From contig CM060957.1 of NCBI GenBank assembly GCA_030765055.1, positions 198,346,835 to 198,410,834 of the forward strand: a DNA stretch of 64,000 nucleotides, given 5' to 3'. The notes below the pieces were generated by a model. That model worked only from the letters and a program-made list of their open reading frames with translations, was not told the DNA's origin and searched no databases. Source of the DNA: Mantis religiosa (lineage: Eukaryota; Arthropoda; Insecta; Mantodea; Mantidae). A program made the position numbers and the translations under genes. Shown one piece after another: positions 11,973 through 22,775 of the stretch (within the stretch, counting starts at the first letter, position 1; each line of letters starts with the position of its first letter).

Positions 11973-12332
11973 TGTGACTTTGTGGGTTCGTGAAATAAAA
12001 ATTCAGGTTACAAACACAAAAAATTGCACTTTATTTCCGTAGCAATACTCTGTTCACATACACAATGTAACATACAGGTCAACCAACACAGCTGCCTACC
12101 CGCACTCGTTCAATTACCGACTGACTCTCTTTTCAGGCAGGCTGCCTTTTTATCGATTTCTAACACACCAGAAATTTCTCAAACAATGGAGACCGGCTAG
12201 AGCAAAGACGAACTCTTGCCAAATCCGTCTGTTCTCGCCCACCATCTTGGCAAGCCTCTATCTCCACACTACTCTGCCGTCTCTTCGATCTTGTTAACCG
12301 CACTGCCTCCAATCAACAATGACCCGGCGACA
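11973..12332 (-). repeat. 3' LTR (360 bp) of the minus-strand gypsy element
   Basis: In element sense it starts TGTCGCCGGG after the polypurine tract, has a polyadenylation signal (AATAAA near 12039) and ends TTTCACGAACCCACAAAG then TCACA. The same ending closes LTRs at 14958, 33293, 35711 and 50325/55405, while the upstream 300 bases match none of them. Confidence 0.85.
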
Positions 12333-12343
12333 CTGCTCCCCCC

Positions 12344-13740
12344 TCAAGACTGGTCGTCCCGAACAGCACCATCGTAGCGGGCCAGGCGAACCAGGTGAAC
12401 CACCAACATCTTTTCCCGGGGCACCTTCTGGATGTGGTGGACCACGTCGTTAATCCTCTTCACCACCCGGTAAGGTCTTTGCCATGGTTGCTGGAGCTTC
12501 AGGCTTTGTCCCTTGGTCCGGGTAGGGTGGTACAAGCAGACTAGGTCACCCTGCTGGAACCCTTGGCTGTTGGCTTACCTGTCGTATCGGGTCTTCATGC
12601 GGTCACTCGCCTTGTCTCTCGGGTCTAGAGCTACCTGCCAGTAGCCCAACTTCAGGTCCAGGGTCGAGAACCACTGTGCACCAGCTAGCTTGTCCAGGGT
12701 GTGGCCAATCCTGGGTAAGGGGAAACAGTCCTTCCGAGTGACAGCATTCAGTTTCCTGTAGTCCACGCAGAAGCGTAGTTCGCCGTTCTTCTTCGTCGCC
12801 AAAACTAAAGGGGAACACCAAGGGCTCTCAGACTCTTCAATCACTCCCCTGAATCTCATGTGCTCCAGCATGTCTCGTACCGCCCCTTGCTTCACCAGTG
12901 GAACGCGTCTAGGTGGTTGCCGAATAGGCCGGGCGTCCCCGGTGTCGATACGGTGAAGCACTTTGTCCGTGCGGCCGTAGTCACTATCACCTTGGCTGAA
13001 GACACGCTGGTATCGTCTCAGCAGTTGTCGAAATTTCTCCAGCTACTCTGCAGTCAGATGGTCGGCAGCCCTCTCCAGTAGGCCTTCTAGCCGGGGCCGC
13101 AGGTGTTGCTTTGGCACCGGCTCCTGCGTCCTGTCGATTGCTGTTACGCTTACCACGGGCTCGCACGTTCCCAACTCAGTCCTGGCCTGGACGTCGTGAT
13201 CGGTGTCGGTTGGATTTAGCAGTCCCATTGGCACATCCTCTCGGCACGGCAGCAATGCCCTAGCTACACACAGTCCGCGTACAGGCGTCTTCTGGTCCAG
13301 CATCATGTTCCTGCTTCTCTGGCTTAGCAGTCGCGCCGTCACCAACACCTAGCTCCTCGCGGGCGCTACCACGTCTTCGCTCAAGACGACCCTGCAAATT
13401 CCAAGGCGCTCCTCTGATTGACGGAGTATAACCTCTTCTTCGTTGAGCCGCAGGACTTTGTTGCCGGCGTCGACCGTCGCCTCGTGGCTCCTGAGAGCAT
13501 CCAATACCAGTATCACCTCCTGAGCCACTTTCGCGACGAACACCCACAGACGTACGGTACTGCTTCCCAAGTTTAGCTTCCGCAGGGCCTCCTTCTCCAC
13601 AGGCACTGTGTCGCCGATGCCGTGACAAGCTGGTATGGTCGGCTCGGCTTCCTTGTTGGCAAACCCTTTGCCACGTCAGGGCTGATGATGGTCACGGCCG
13701 CCCCGGTGTCCACCAGCACGTGGCACGGCTTTCCTCTTAC
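12344..13740 (-). pseudogene. gypsy protease-RT joined in frame to integrase C-terminus (internal deletion)
   Basis: Read downwards from 13740: retropepsin active site LVDTGAAVTII (about 13720-13690), protease body (VFVAKVAQEVILVLDALRSH, 13560-13490), a linker with GLLERAADHLTAE (about 13090-13050), then RT fingers from RIDTGDARPIRQPPR, ESPWCSPLVL, CVDYRKLNAVTRKDCFPLPR and STLDLKLGYWQVALDPRDK (to about 12617). There the frame jumps directly into ASDRMKTRYDR, which belongs near the integrase C-terminus in the copy at 49953-55405 (about 54755). RT catalytic YLDD, RNase H and the integrase core are therefore missing. The GPY/F-like tail (PTRTKGQSLKLQQPWQRPYR) ends at 12344. Other frameshifts occur near 13600 and 13350. 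Confidence 0.85.
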
Positions 13741-14930
13741 CTAGCCGTCCGCGATGAGGCTCTCATCCATCCGCCGGCTGACGGCGCGCAGCGTCACTCG
13801 AGGGGATGCGGTGGACGGCACCGACGTACTCTTTGCCACGCCGGGCCTTATTCGTTCTTCCGGGTGCCGTTCCTGGTGTCGGCAATCTCTCTCCAGGTGT
13901 CCCGGTTGTCCACATCCCCAACACAGGCCACTAGGTCTTCGCCTGCGTTCCTCGGTTGGTCTTGAGACCCCGGTGTAGCGGATGCTCCACGTTCTCGACG
14001 TCGGGATAGCTGTTACCTTGGCCGCCTCCATCCAAAATGCTGCCATTAGCGCCTCGTGGATGGTTTTATAATCGCCGAGCATTAGTTTATGACATATCTC
14101 CGTGTCTCATACCCCGTCAACGGATGTGTAGGCAGCTTTCCTTGATACGAACTCTGGTGGAGGTCGACCAGGGCCTTGATAGCCAGTTGTACAACTGCCA
14201 GGGTGAACTGCTACAGCGTCACCCCGCGCTGCTGTGACCTTTTCTTTAGCTGGCTGCGGTATGCTGCGGCTAAGCGGTGGTTTCCAAAACGATTCTCCAG
14301 GGCCTCCCAGATGTCCTTGGGAGCCGCCGTTGTCTGTGCCGTGCTCAGGACTTCCGCGGCCCGTCCCTAGAGGCTGGCAATTAACTGTGTGGCATCCTCC
14401 TCTGGTGACCATTTGTTGTGCTTGGTCACTGCGTCGTATTGACGGCGGAAAACTTCGAAAGTGTTCCCGCCGTCGTATTTAGGAGGTTTGACGCGCGCAG
14501 ATGAGGTGTCGGGTCCCGGCGCGTCGACCTTTAGATCCTCCAACCTTCTGCCGACGACGTCCTCAACCATGGCGTTCAGGCACCTGCTCTCACCGAGCTT
14601 CGTGACGTCCTCCTTTACGTCGGCCAACTGCTCTTCAAATTTTGCGGCGAGTACCTCGTTTGCCGCTTTAATTTCTGTGGTCAATTTGGTTTTTATTTCT
14701 TTCCGTTCCGCTGCCAAGTTGTTATTTGTAGTCTCCAGCTTCGCGGCCAGGCTGTTATTTGCCGCTTCTGTTTTTGCAGCGAGGTGTTCATTTGCCGTCT
14801 TCATTTCCTTCAACTCGGCGTTAAGGTTTTCATTTACCGTCTTCAGTTCTTTCAACTCGACGGTAAGGTTGTCGTCGGCCGCCTTCATTTCTTCCATTTT
14901 GTGTAAAATCTTTTCCAGTGCAGATTCCAT
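13741..14930 (-). pseudogene. gypsy gag with coiled coil and zinc knuckle
   Basis: The ATG at 14930 (MESALEKILHKMEEMKAADD) lies just inside the 5' LTR, after a possible primer-binding stretch (TGGTGTCAGC, about 14955-14944). Residues about 20-110 form a coiled coil of 11-residue repeats (TANEHLAAKTE, AANNSLAAKLE, TTNNNLAAERK). The capsid-like part follows (VKPPKYDGGNTFEVFRRQYD, WSPEEDATQLIASL). Breaks near 14367 and 14107 interrupt it. The last part has an intact knuckle CWGCGQPGHLERDC (C-x2-C-x4-H-x4-C, about 13940-13900) and ends SLIADG with TAG at 13743-13741, immediately before protease in the same frame. The gag at 50353 ends at the same place with TAA. Confidence 0.88.
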
Positions 14931-14957
14931 GGCCGGTATCTCATTGCTGACACCAGT

Positions 14958-15456
14958 TGTGACCTTATGGGTTCGTGAAATTAAAAGTCCAATTGCACAA
15001 CTCAACAATGTTCTTTATTTCCAACGAATTACAGTCGGAACATTTGCCGATTACACAGAATTACATAATGTACACAATTACAATTCAGCAGTTCATGTCA
15101 GCGGTCCAGTCTGCACTCGCGATAACGCATAACTCCTCCGATGCACGTACGCAGTCTTCCGGTCCGTTAACTCACTGGGCGCTCCTCATGGCTGCTCGCC
15201 AAGAACAGACTGACTCGCCAACTACAGGCCTTATATGGGGAAGATCGCCGTTTCTGGAAACTTCGCGGCGCGCACAATTATCTCGAGGTTTCGAGACCTC
15301 TGGTTGGAGGGGAAAGAGACGGTACAGGGCTCCCGCCGTTTCCCTAACCAACCCTTCAATTATTGACACGAAACAAATTGTTAGGCGTGGCCTCAATGCT
15401 TCCCCTCTGGCTCTCTGCCGGCCGGTTCTATAGGGAGTTCCGACGTTCGGATGACA
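14958..15456 (-). repeat. 5' LTR (499 bp) of the minus-strand gypsy element
   Basis: In element sense it starts TGTCATCCGAACG and ends in the shared terminal sequence before TCACA at 14958. Its body matches the solo LTR at 33293-33777 and the truncated LTR ending at 35711 (shared blocks such as gtaattctgtgtaatcggca), not the LTR at the other end of its own element. AATAAAGAACATTG near the 3' end is a likely polyadenylation signal. Confidence 0.85.
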
Positions 15457-16072
15457 TTATGTTTAATGTATTTGAATAAAAACCAAATGTATCTACATGT
15501 GTAATCTTCTAGAAATATTTCTGACTCATTCTGACAGCATTCTCTGTTATTGTCTTTAACTTGTCAATCATAGCATATGGACAAGCCTTTAATACATCAA
15601 AATAAGGATGTCTGTAATGATAATCTGTAATTAACGATTTTCGAAGTCTTCTCTGCGTGTTGTTCAATTATCAGTTATCTTTATATCTTAGAAATGCTGG
15701 TCCTATTCTTGTAGGTTCATAACATTGCAATTTGAAGGACACCATGATTTGTCGCAATATTTAAAGTTTAACTTTACACTTCTTATATCTACAACGACAT
15801 GGAAAATGGAACTACTATTATAGATGTTTATTTTACGTTTGGAGGAGATGGAGAGATAAGTTCTAGCGGAAGAGCAGGTTGAGAAAGTGCTGTGAGTGTA
15901 ATAAACTAAATGCATTTTCTGCACAGCAGACAATGTTTTAGTTATAGTGATTGTCCGCCATGAGAGAAAGTTGATAACGCAACGCGAATTGCTCTTCCGA
16001 GATGGCGCCACCAGTAATATCTTATCCTAAGAACGGAAATACGTAATTATTTGGAAACCTATTTGTCGGGAA
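15457..16072. other. Unassigned sequence between gypsy and LINE E3b
   Basis: AT-rich; short open frames only. I see no supportable feature. E3b starts abruptly at about 16073. Confidence 0.5.
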
Positions 16073-17938
16073 TCGTGGAGGAGCGCCAACCACCCCTATC
16101 CAAGGCACCCAAGACCTGGTGTATGAACCCCAAGCTAAAGCAAATGTGTTTGCCGACTACCTAGAGAGGACCATGTGGCCAAGAGATTACCCCCAGGACC
16201 TAGACATCACTGGCCGCGTCAAGCGGGAGGTTCGTGAGTACCTTCGACGTCCTCCTGCTGAGGCGGACCGACTACCTGTCATTAGAGCCAGTGAGCTCCA
16301 GGGCGCACTCCGGCGTCTAAATCCCAAAAAAGCGTCGGGACCTGATGGGTTGACACCTATCATGCTCCGCCATCTTCCATTCAAAGCCGTTCTTTTTCTT
16401 ACTCGGGTTTTTAATATGTGTTTCGCCCTGGGCCACTTTCCACGGCAGTGGAGGGAGGCTCGGGTGATTTGCATTTTGAAGCCCGGTAAAAATCCGGCTC
16501 TCCCCATCAGTTACCGCTCCTATAGCCTCCTGTTAGTCCTCTCGAAGGTTTTCGAGAGGCTTGTTTTAGCCCGCTTGTCGCCCCTACTGGGGGACATTCA
16601 AGCTATTTCTTCCCATCAGTTTGGTTTTCGTCCTGGGCACTCGACATCACAGCAGCTGCTCCGTCTGGTGGAGGCCGCTGCCCTGGGTTTCCAGGAAAGG
16701 GCATTCACTGCGGCGGTATCTCTGGATGTCGAGAAGGCCTTGTCTACCACTTGGCATGCAGGCCTTCTACATAAACTAATCAACCTGGGGCTTCGTGCAC
16801 ACATGATACACATTTTACACTCATTCCTCAAACACAGACATTTCACAGTTACTGTGGCGGGAAAGCTATCTACCAGACGACCCATCAGAGGAGGCGTCCC
16901 AGAAGGCTCTGTCCTATCCCCTACAATCTTTAGCGTGTATGTGGCGTATCTCCCCACGGAGCTACACGTAAAAAAATGAAATGTGTAGTGTTAAACGCCC
17001 GCTTTTACTACATACGGCACCGCAGGCCATGACACTGATGATACATGAGATGAATATGGAACACCGGTGGAATGAGATGGCGAGGGAAACCGGAGGTCCC
17101 GGAGAAAACCCGCCCCAACGCCGTGTTGTCCATCACAAATCTCATTTTGCGGTCGCGTGGGATCGAACCCAGGCCGCCTTGGTGAGAGCCAAGCGGTCTA
17201 ACCACTTAGCCACGGCGTGGCCTGCTACACGTCAACATAGCTCAATATGCAGGCGACGTGCTAATATACAACACAGATAGAAACGCACGCAGAGTCTTCA
17301 ACCCAATACAGCGACACCTAAGCCTCATTCATGATTGGTGTAGGCTTTGGCGATTGTCCATCAACTCAGAGAAAAGCCAAGCCATACTCTTCACTAAGCG
17401 TCACTTTCCTGCCAACCTCCCCGCCTTTAACTATTCTGGCAGAAGGATAGAGTGGACAAATTCTCTCAAATACTTAGGTGTAAAGCTGGACAAGGGCCTA
17501 ACTTTTCGGGGTCACATTCAGGAGGTAGCTCATCGGGCGTGCGGAGCTTCGGCTTCGTTATACCCCATGATGCGCTCAGGAATGCCGACACCCCTTAAGT
17601 TGCGCCTTTTTCAGGCTTTAATTCTTCCAATCACGCTTTATGCTTGTGAGATCTGGGGCATGGCCGCAGGATCCAATCTACGACAAATTCAGCGTGTACA
17701 AAATAGATGTCTTAGGGCCATCTATTCTATTTGCTGGAGGTTTCCCGTGATATACCTTCATGAAGCCTCATCTCTCCACTATGTGGAAGATGTCATTAGG
17801 CGCCGGGCCACAAAATTCTACGCGAGTTTGCCTCAACATCAGAGCGCCCTGGTTAGGTCTCTAGGCAACTATAGAACCACCGAAAGACGCTACAAGCTAT
17901 ACCGGCTTCCCCGCATGGCGTGCGGGCACACCCGGTAA
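16073..17938 (+). pseudogene. 5'-truncated LINE ORF2 (reverse transcriptase), element E3b
   Basis: Second copy of E3a, starting at the base corresponding to about 9163. Reverse transcriptase is open from 16119: LNPKKASGPDGLTPIMLRHL, ICILKPGKNPALPISYRSYS, HQFGFRPGHSTSQQLL, SLDVEKALSTTWHAGLLHKL and GGVPEGSVLSPTIFSVYVAY. An antisense SINE (16970-17223) splits it just before the catalytic block. Downstream the frame resumes with YAGDVLIYNTDRNARR, so the YADD motif has become YAGD. The C-terminus to MACGHTR is open and ends at 17936-17938. Apart from the SINE and the catalytic change this copy is better preserved than E3a, including an intact fingers region that E3a has lost to frameshifts. 5' truncation is typical of LINE insertions. 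Confidence 0.92.
16970..17223 (-). mobile_element. tRNA-derived SINE inserted antisense into LINE E3b
   Basis: A 254-bp insertion absent from E3a, flanked by the 9-bp duplication GCTACACGT (16961-16969 and 17224-17232). Read on the minus strand it opens with a tRNA-like head (17223 to about 17155): box A-like TGGCTAAGTGG, an anticodon-arm hairpin CTTGG CTCTCAC CAAGG, and box B GGTTCGATCC. The anticodon triplet would be CTC, so a tRNA-Glu-like ancestor is possible. A unique body follows, and the 3' end on that strand is a short T run (CATTTTTTT) next to the duplication. This is not a functional tRNA gene. Confidence 0.85.
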
Positions 17939-18236
17939 CAATAGATTTCTTATTTCAACCTTAAAATTATTACTGTTTGAATTTAATACACTTTCTAAAT
18001 TAAACTCTTCCTAAAATTATCACACCAGCGGTGCCAACATAGCGTTGCACCCGAGTTGGCTACCATGAGGAGCTACGGCTACCTCCCTTCTTTTCATCTA
18101 CATTATCTTAAACCACCAACCTGCAAAACCCCACATTTCCTGTCATTAAGTGGTTAAGTCCGTGTGGGACAGGTACGCGAATGACACACATCGTGCTGAC
18201 CCTCAGTCAGCCGCCAGCTGCTTGAATGAATGAAAA
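17939..18236 (+). other. 3' UTR and GAAT tail of LINE E3b
   Basis: Almost identical to 10741-11040. The tail is shorter (gaatgaatgaa) and runs directly into the next LINE fragment. Confidence 0.8.
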
Positions 18237-19171
18237 GGCGAACCGACTCGTAGGCATTCCGGTTCGAGACGTCGAAGAGTGAACATCGCCTTCGAGAGCT
18301 GCACGCGCATCCAGAACTTCGGAGTAAGCGAATTGCCACCATCGGGAGGGATCTTAGGGAAGCTCCCGGCAATTCGCTAAATCTCCAGAAGAGAGCAGCA
18401 GCAAAAGAGTGCGTGCGAGCGACAACCTCCTAGAAATCGCCGGAAGCAGGAAGTCTAAAAAATCAGTCAGGAGATCAACAAGGTCACAGCCAACGCCTTA
18501 GGGCGGTTATATAGGCACACCCTGTGTTCGGCCCTCTGTGCCTCACGCAAATAGCATCCTGTTACCGTTAGGTAAGTGTTAGCATAAGTAGCTGTAGTGC
18601 TGCCCGAAAGGTGCAGGGCAACATGCCCACCCATAATGCCACCCCAAACCAACCCAATTGTCCCGTACAGGATGCCATTCCTCGCACCAGTACTGGCATT
18701 ACCCACCAACAGCTACTGCGAGTCGTGGAGATGGCTGCCCTGGGTTTCCAGGAACAGGCGTTCATGGCAGCAGTGCCTTTGGACGTAGAGAAGGCTTTCT
18801 CTACAACCTGGCACACCAAACTACTTCACAAGCTTATTCACCTGGGCCTACCACAGCAATTAATCAATATCTTACACAGGTTTCTAAAAATTCGCACTCT
18901 TAAAGTCACAGTCGCGGGGCAAACATCCTCTCTGAGACCCGGAGAGGCGGAGTCCCCGAAGGCTCTGTATTATCTCCCACACTATTCCGTGTATATATGG
19001 CAGACTGTTCTGCAAAGACAGGTACATTCACAGAGCCTTCAACCCAATCCAGACACCTTCGTCTCACACAAGTGTGGTGCAGGCGCTGGCGGATATCCGT
19101 TAATCCGGACAATGCCAGGGTCTAAAGGAAAGCATTCTATCCTTCTAGAGGAGTCTTACACTACCTGGTAA
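18237..19171 (+). pseudogene. LINE fragment E4 with partial reverse transcriptase
   Basis: The RT part (about 18690-19010) reads THQQLLRVVEMAALGFQEQ, PLDVEKAFSTTWHTKLLHKL and HLGLPQQLINILHRFLKIRT, a relative of E3 RT around the DVEKAF motif. It is then degraded (RPGEAESPKALYYL for the GGVPEGSVLSP block) and stops before the YADD region. The first 350 bases (18237-18600) are GC-richer than the host and may be a rearranged ORF1 or leader, but I do not recognise them. It abuts the GAAT tail of E3b with no spacer. Confidence 0.7.
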
Positions 19172-20687
19172 TCAATCCACCATCCTCAAACATAAACATT
19201 GGGAAGTTTTGATTCCGTTGCTGTTCTCTGTAACAGTTGTGACAGTAAAGCTAAGAAAAATACTTTCAAATATTACGGTCTTGTGGAATATTTGTTTTAG
19301 TTTACCACAAGGATAACGTTAGAATTAACACCTACAATATTCAACATATGGCTAAAACTAGTACGTAGCACACAATGCATGTATTATTTCAATCCCATTT
19401 TTAATAATGTAATGCATGACTATCCCAGACTTTTTTTTGGCAACTTCAACAGTTGGTCCGACGAAACATATAAACCTGAGATCAAAACTACTGTTTTACG
19501 ATTTTGGAACATATGAATCATTTGCAAGATGGCCTCAGCTATACTTAGGAGATGTGTGACCTCCAGCAATTTTTACAACATGCTTCCTTCAAGTCTATTA
19601 GCTGCCATCAACCAGAAGGAAGCTCATGGGGACAAACCAGAGATTGAATTAGTGACATGAACTACAATTTGCAAAAGAAAGGAGTCATAAACTAACACTC
19701 ACTTTCATTTTTAATAGCAAAAGTAAAGTTCAGTTCAACAGAAATGCGGTAACTGATCCATATCATATTTAGATGATGGAATATCTGGAGAGAAATATAC
19801 TCTCATTGCCTCTATGGAACATTGGTATCAGCTGTGAGAAAAAGGCTCAGGATAAAGCTGGACTAGAAAACTATCTTGACGATGTTACTATTCATCCCGC
19901 TGTAGTGATGAAGCCATTCGCCTACCCAATGTGACAATTTTGTGTGTCGTTTCAACCAAGCAACAGGGGCAAAATTATACAGATGTACTCCACTCGCATT
20001 CCTGAACGAATGTGAAAATGACTCTATGGAGTATCTATTAAGTGTGTAGTAAACAAACTACTTGTGTGAGTTCGCTGTCAAAGTAACGAAAGCCTGGAAT
20101 ACAAATAATGAAACCACATTAAAGTGCTGCTGAAAGGTGTGACTACTTATGCTAATCTGGGGCAAATAATGTTAGAAAGCAATTCATTTGAATTGTTTAT
20201 TGTCAGACCTGAAGATGACAATTATTTGACAGATTTACATAATAGTTGACCATGTAAATACAATTACTATATGCATACAAATTAATATACTTAACATGAG
20301 CTAAATAATAATTCAACTACTAATAATAATGTGATAATATCATACAAACTTCTGAGACCAAAACCACCCCTTCCCTGAACAATAAGAACCGCTTCCTTGA
20401 AATAAGACGTGTAGTGCTCTGGTAACGTACTCTGTTCATCTCCACTTCATACCCTCATAAATAAAATTATTGGTTAGGAAACATGACAATGAATATTTAA
20501 CACATTATTGTGTGCTCTTACTATCATGAATCAAACTATGTACTTTCAAAAGTGACAAACGAATAAAGCTCTTATTACAAACTTTACATTGGTGTTCCTA
20601 CTTACGTTCATGAGCCAAATTATGTTTTCAAGGTTGACAACCGAGTAAACCTCTTATCACAAACTTAACATTGGCGTGGCTTGGTAC
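19172..20687. other. Intergenic sequence and downstream part of zinc-finger gene A
   Basis: From about 20570 to 20687, read on the minus strand, are relics of two further zinc fingers after the gene A stop, one still readable as HQCKVCNKSFIRLSLLK. A minus-strand AATAAA lies at 20201-20196. Nothing else between 19172 and 20330 can be assigned. Confidence 0.5.
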
Positions 20688-22023
20688 TTAACTTTGTGGC
20701 TTTGTACCTTCATGAACTAAAGTATGTGTTTTCAAATTTGACAACTGAGTAAAGCTCTTATCACAAACTTTACATTGATGTGGCTTTTTACCTTCATGAA
20801 TTAAATTATGTATTTTCAAATTTGACAACTGAGTAAAGCTCTTATCACAAACTTTACATTGATGTGGCTTCTTACCTTCATGAACTAAAGCATGTTTTTT
20901 CAAATTTGACAACTGAGTAAAGCTCTTATCACAAACTTTACATATGTGTGCCTTTGTACCTTCATGAACTAAAGTATGTTTTTTCAAATTTGACAACTGA
21001 GTAAAGGTCTTATCACAAACTTTACATTGATGTGGCTTCTTACCTTCATGAATTAAATTATGTGTTTTTAAATCTGATAAATAAGCAAAGCCCTTATCAC
21101 AAACTTTACACTGGTGTGGTTTGTTACCTCCATGAACAAAGTTATGTTTTGTCAAATTTGACAACCAAGTAAACTTCTTATCACAAACTTTACACTGGTG
21201 TGGCTTCTTACCTTCATGAACTAAAGAATGTGTTTTCAAATTTGACGACTGAGTAAACCTCTTATCACAAACTTTACATTGGTGCGCCTTGTTACCTTCA
21301 TGAACAAAATTATGTCTTTTCAAATTTGACAACCGAGTAAACATCTTATCACAAACTTTACATTGGGGTGCCTTGTTACCTTCATGAACAAAATTATGTC
21401 TTTTCAAATTTGACAACTGAGTAAAGCTCTTATCACAAACTTTACATTGATGGGCCTTCTTACCTTCATGAATTAAGTTATGTCTTTTCAAATCTGACAA
21501 CCGAGAAAAGCCCTTATCACAAACTTTACACTGGTGCGGCTTGTTACCTCCATGAACAAAGTTATGTTTTGTCAAATTTGACAACCAAGTAAACCTCTTA
21601 TCACAAATTTTACATTGATATGGCTTCTGACCTTCATGAACTAAGTTATGCATTTTCAAATTTGACAACTGAGTAAAGCTCTTATCACAAACATTACACT
21701 GATGTAGTTTCTTACCAGCATTAGTAATTGTATGTGTTTTCAAATTCGATGCATATGTAAAGCTGTTCTCACTCGTGCTACATCGTTCTGTTGTTTTGCT
21801 CATATCACTTAAATTACTGTGCTCTGAGGATAAAGGTGCTATATAAGTGTCTGCCCCATCACATTTATCATATTGATCAGAATATACGGATTCCTTTGCA
21901 GTTAGTACATCACATGTAACATCATATTTTTGATTTTCATATTTTGTGTTTCTTGTTGGGACTTCAGCACAGAACAATGGAGACTTGTCAAGGGTAATGA
22001 CAGGAACTCTTTCTGGGTATAAT
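20688..22023 (-). CDS. Zinc-finger gene A, terminal coding exon (12 C2H2 fingers)
   Basis: Last exon of a predicted nuclear, probably DNA-binding C2H2 protein of unknown target. The acceptor is an AG at 22025-22024 after a pyrimidine-containing tract (gaaacatttcag on the minus strand). The first base completes the codon split by the 32-nt exon at 26338, and the frame runs to TGA at 20690-20688. After about 90 residues with a degenerate finger (CSTSENSFTYASNLKTH), 12 regular fingers follow every 28 residues, each close to HQCKVCDKSFTQLSNLK with C-x2-C-x12-H-x3-H. Linkers are HEGKKPH or HEGNKPH, not the usual TGEKP. Helix positions vary little (TQLSNLK, TWLSNLT, SRLSDLK). The joined coding sequence is 1797 nt (about 598 aa). 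Gene B is the inverted paralogue with seven fingers. Confidence 0.88.
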
Positions 22024-22628
22024 CTGAAATGTTTCAGAACTTAGTATCATTTAGTATAATTTATAAAATGTGACATGAAACTCAGAGATAAGTGGAAAGA
22101 AGCTACAAATAATGAATCTATCTACAATTATTCTAAATTAATCCGGAAATGTACAGCACAGTACTGTGACCTTTATTCTGCTCTAGATTGTAGTGAAGAA
22201 AGAGCAAGTAAACTACTCCATTATCAGTTAATGCCCACAGCAAAGTGATCAACTACACCATTCAAAGAATCGATTATTCTATTACAGCAATGGTACTTCA
22301 AGAGTCATGCAAAGTGAAGGCAAAGGCACAGCAAAGCCAAAGGAAAATTAAAGATAAGTTAATTAAAAGGAATAACTGTAAAGTGAAATACAGCCTTGGA
22401 AATGGCGCTAATGGCCATCGAGTTGAGCACCGCTAAATTTTAATCATCATCATCAAGTGTTATGGAACACTGCACTCATTTGTCTTTGCTGTCACCTATC
22501 AACAGCGAGTGAAGGAAGCTTTGAATACCGGTTAACCTGAACAAGTGGTACTGAGAGTCCTCATATTACATTCTTGTTCCTTTGAGGAAGAAACAAAGAT
22601 ATGGAAGAAGAGAATTTGGACCGACTAA

Positions 22629-22775
22629 GTCAGACTGAAAAATTCAATGTCATAGCCAGGATTGGAACATGGATCTCCCAGTCTGCGTCAGCTACTGTAA
22701 CTATTGAGCTATGAAATTAAAGCCATTATGACATTAGCTCTCCAATTGACTTGCATTATCCCGGTAAACTAGGAA
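22629..22775 (-). mobile_element. SINE-like repeat with tRNA-like segment (copy 1)
   Basis: Antisense copy of the family described at 25824-26145. It starts gtcagactgaaaaattcaat, has the tRNA-like part with box B (tggaacatggatctcc on the + strand) and ends near ggtaaactagg. Confidence 0.65.

Larger units (their letters stand above)
11973..15456 (-). mobile_element. Degenerate chimeric Ty3/gypsy LTR retrotransposon, minus strand
   Basis: Read on the minus strand: LTR (15456-14958), gag, a single stop, protease-pol with a large internal deletion, a polypurine tract (gaggggggagcag next to 12333), and a second LTR (12332-11973). The protein order matches the fuller copy at 49953-55405. The two LTRs are unlike outside their last bases (499 versus 360 bp), so this is not a simple insertion: it is either a recombinant of two subfamilies or two elements joined by a deletion. 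The 3' flank is ATAT; the 5' flank in element sense is ATAA. Confidence 0.85.

Noticed and set aside
14461..15132. 223-codon plus-strand frame over the minus-strand gag
   Set aside because: Same situation in mirror image: the Ser/Phe-rich reading is antisense to the coiled-coil repeats.
17155..17223. Possible tRNA gene (box A and box B, CTC anticodon)
   Set aside because: It is the head of a SINE with target duplications. The acceptor stem does not pair well and a non-tRNA body follows.
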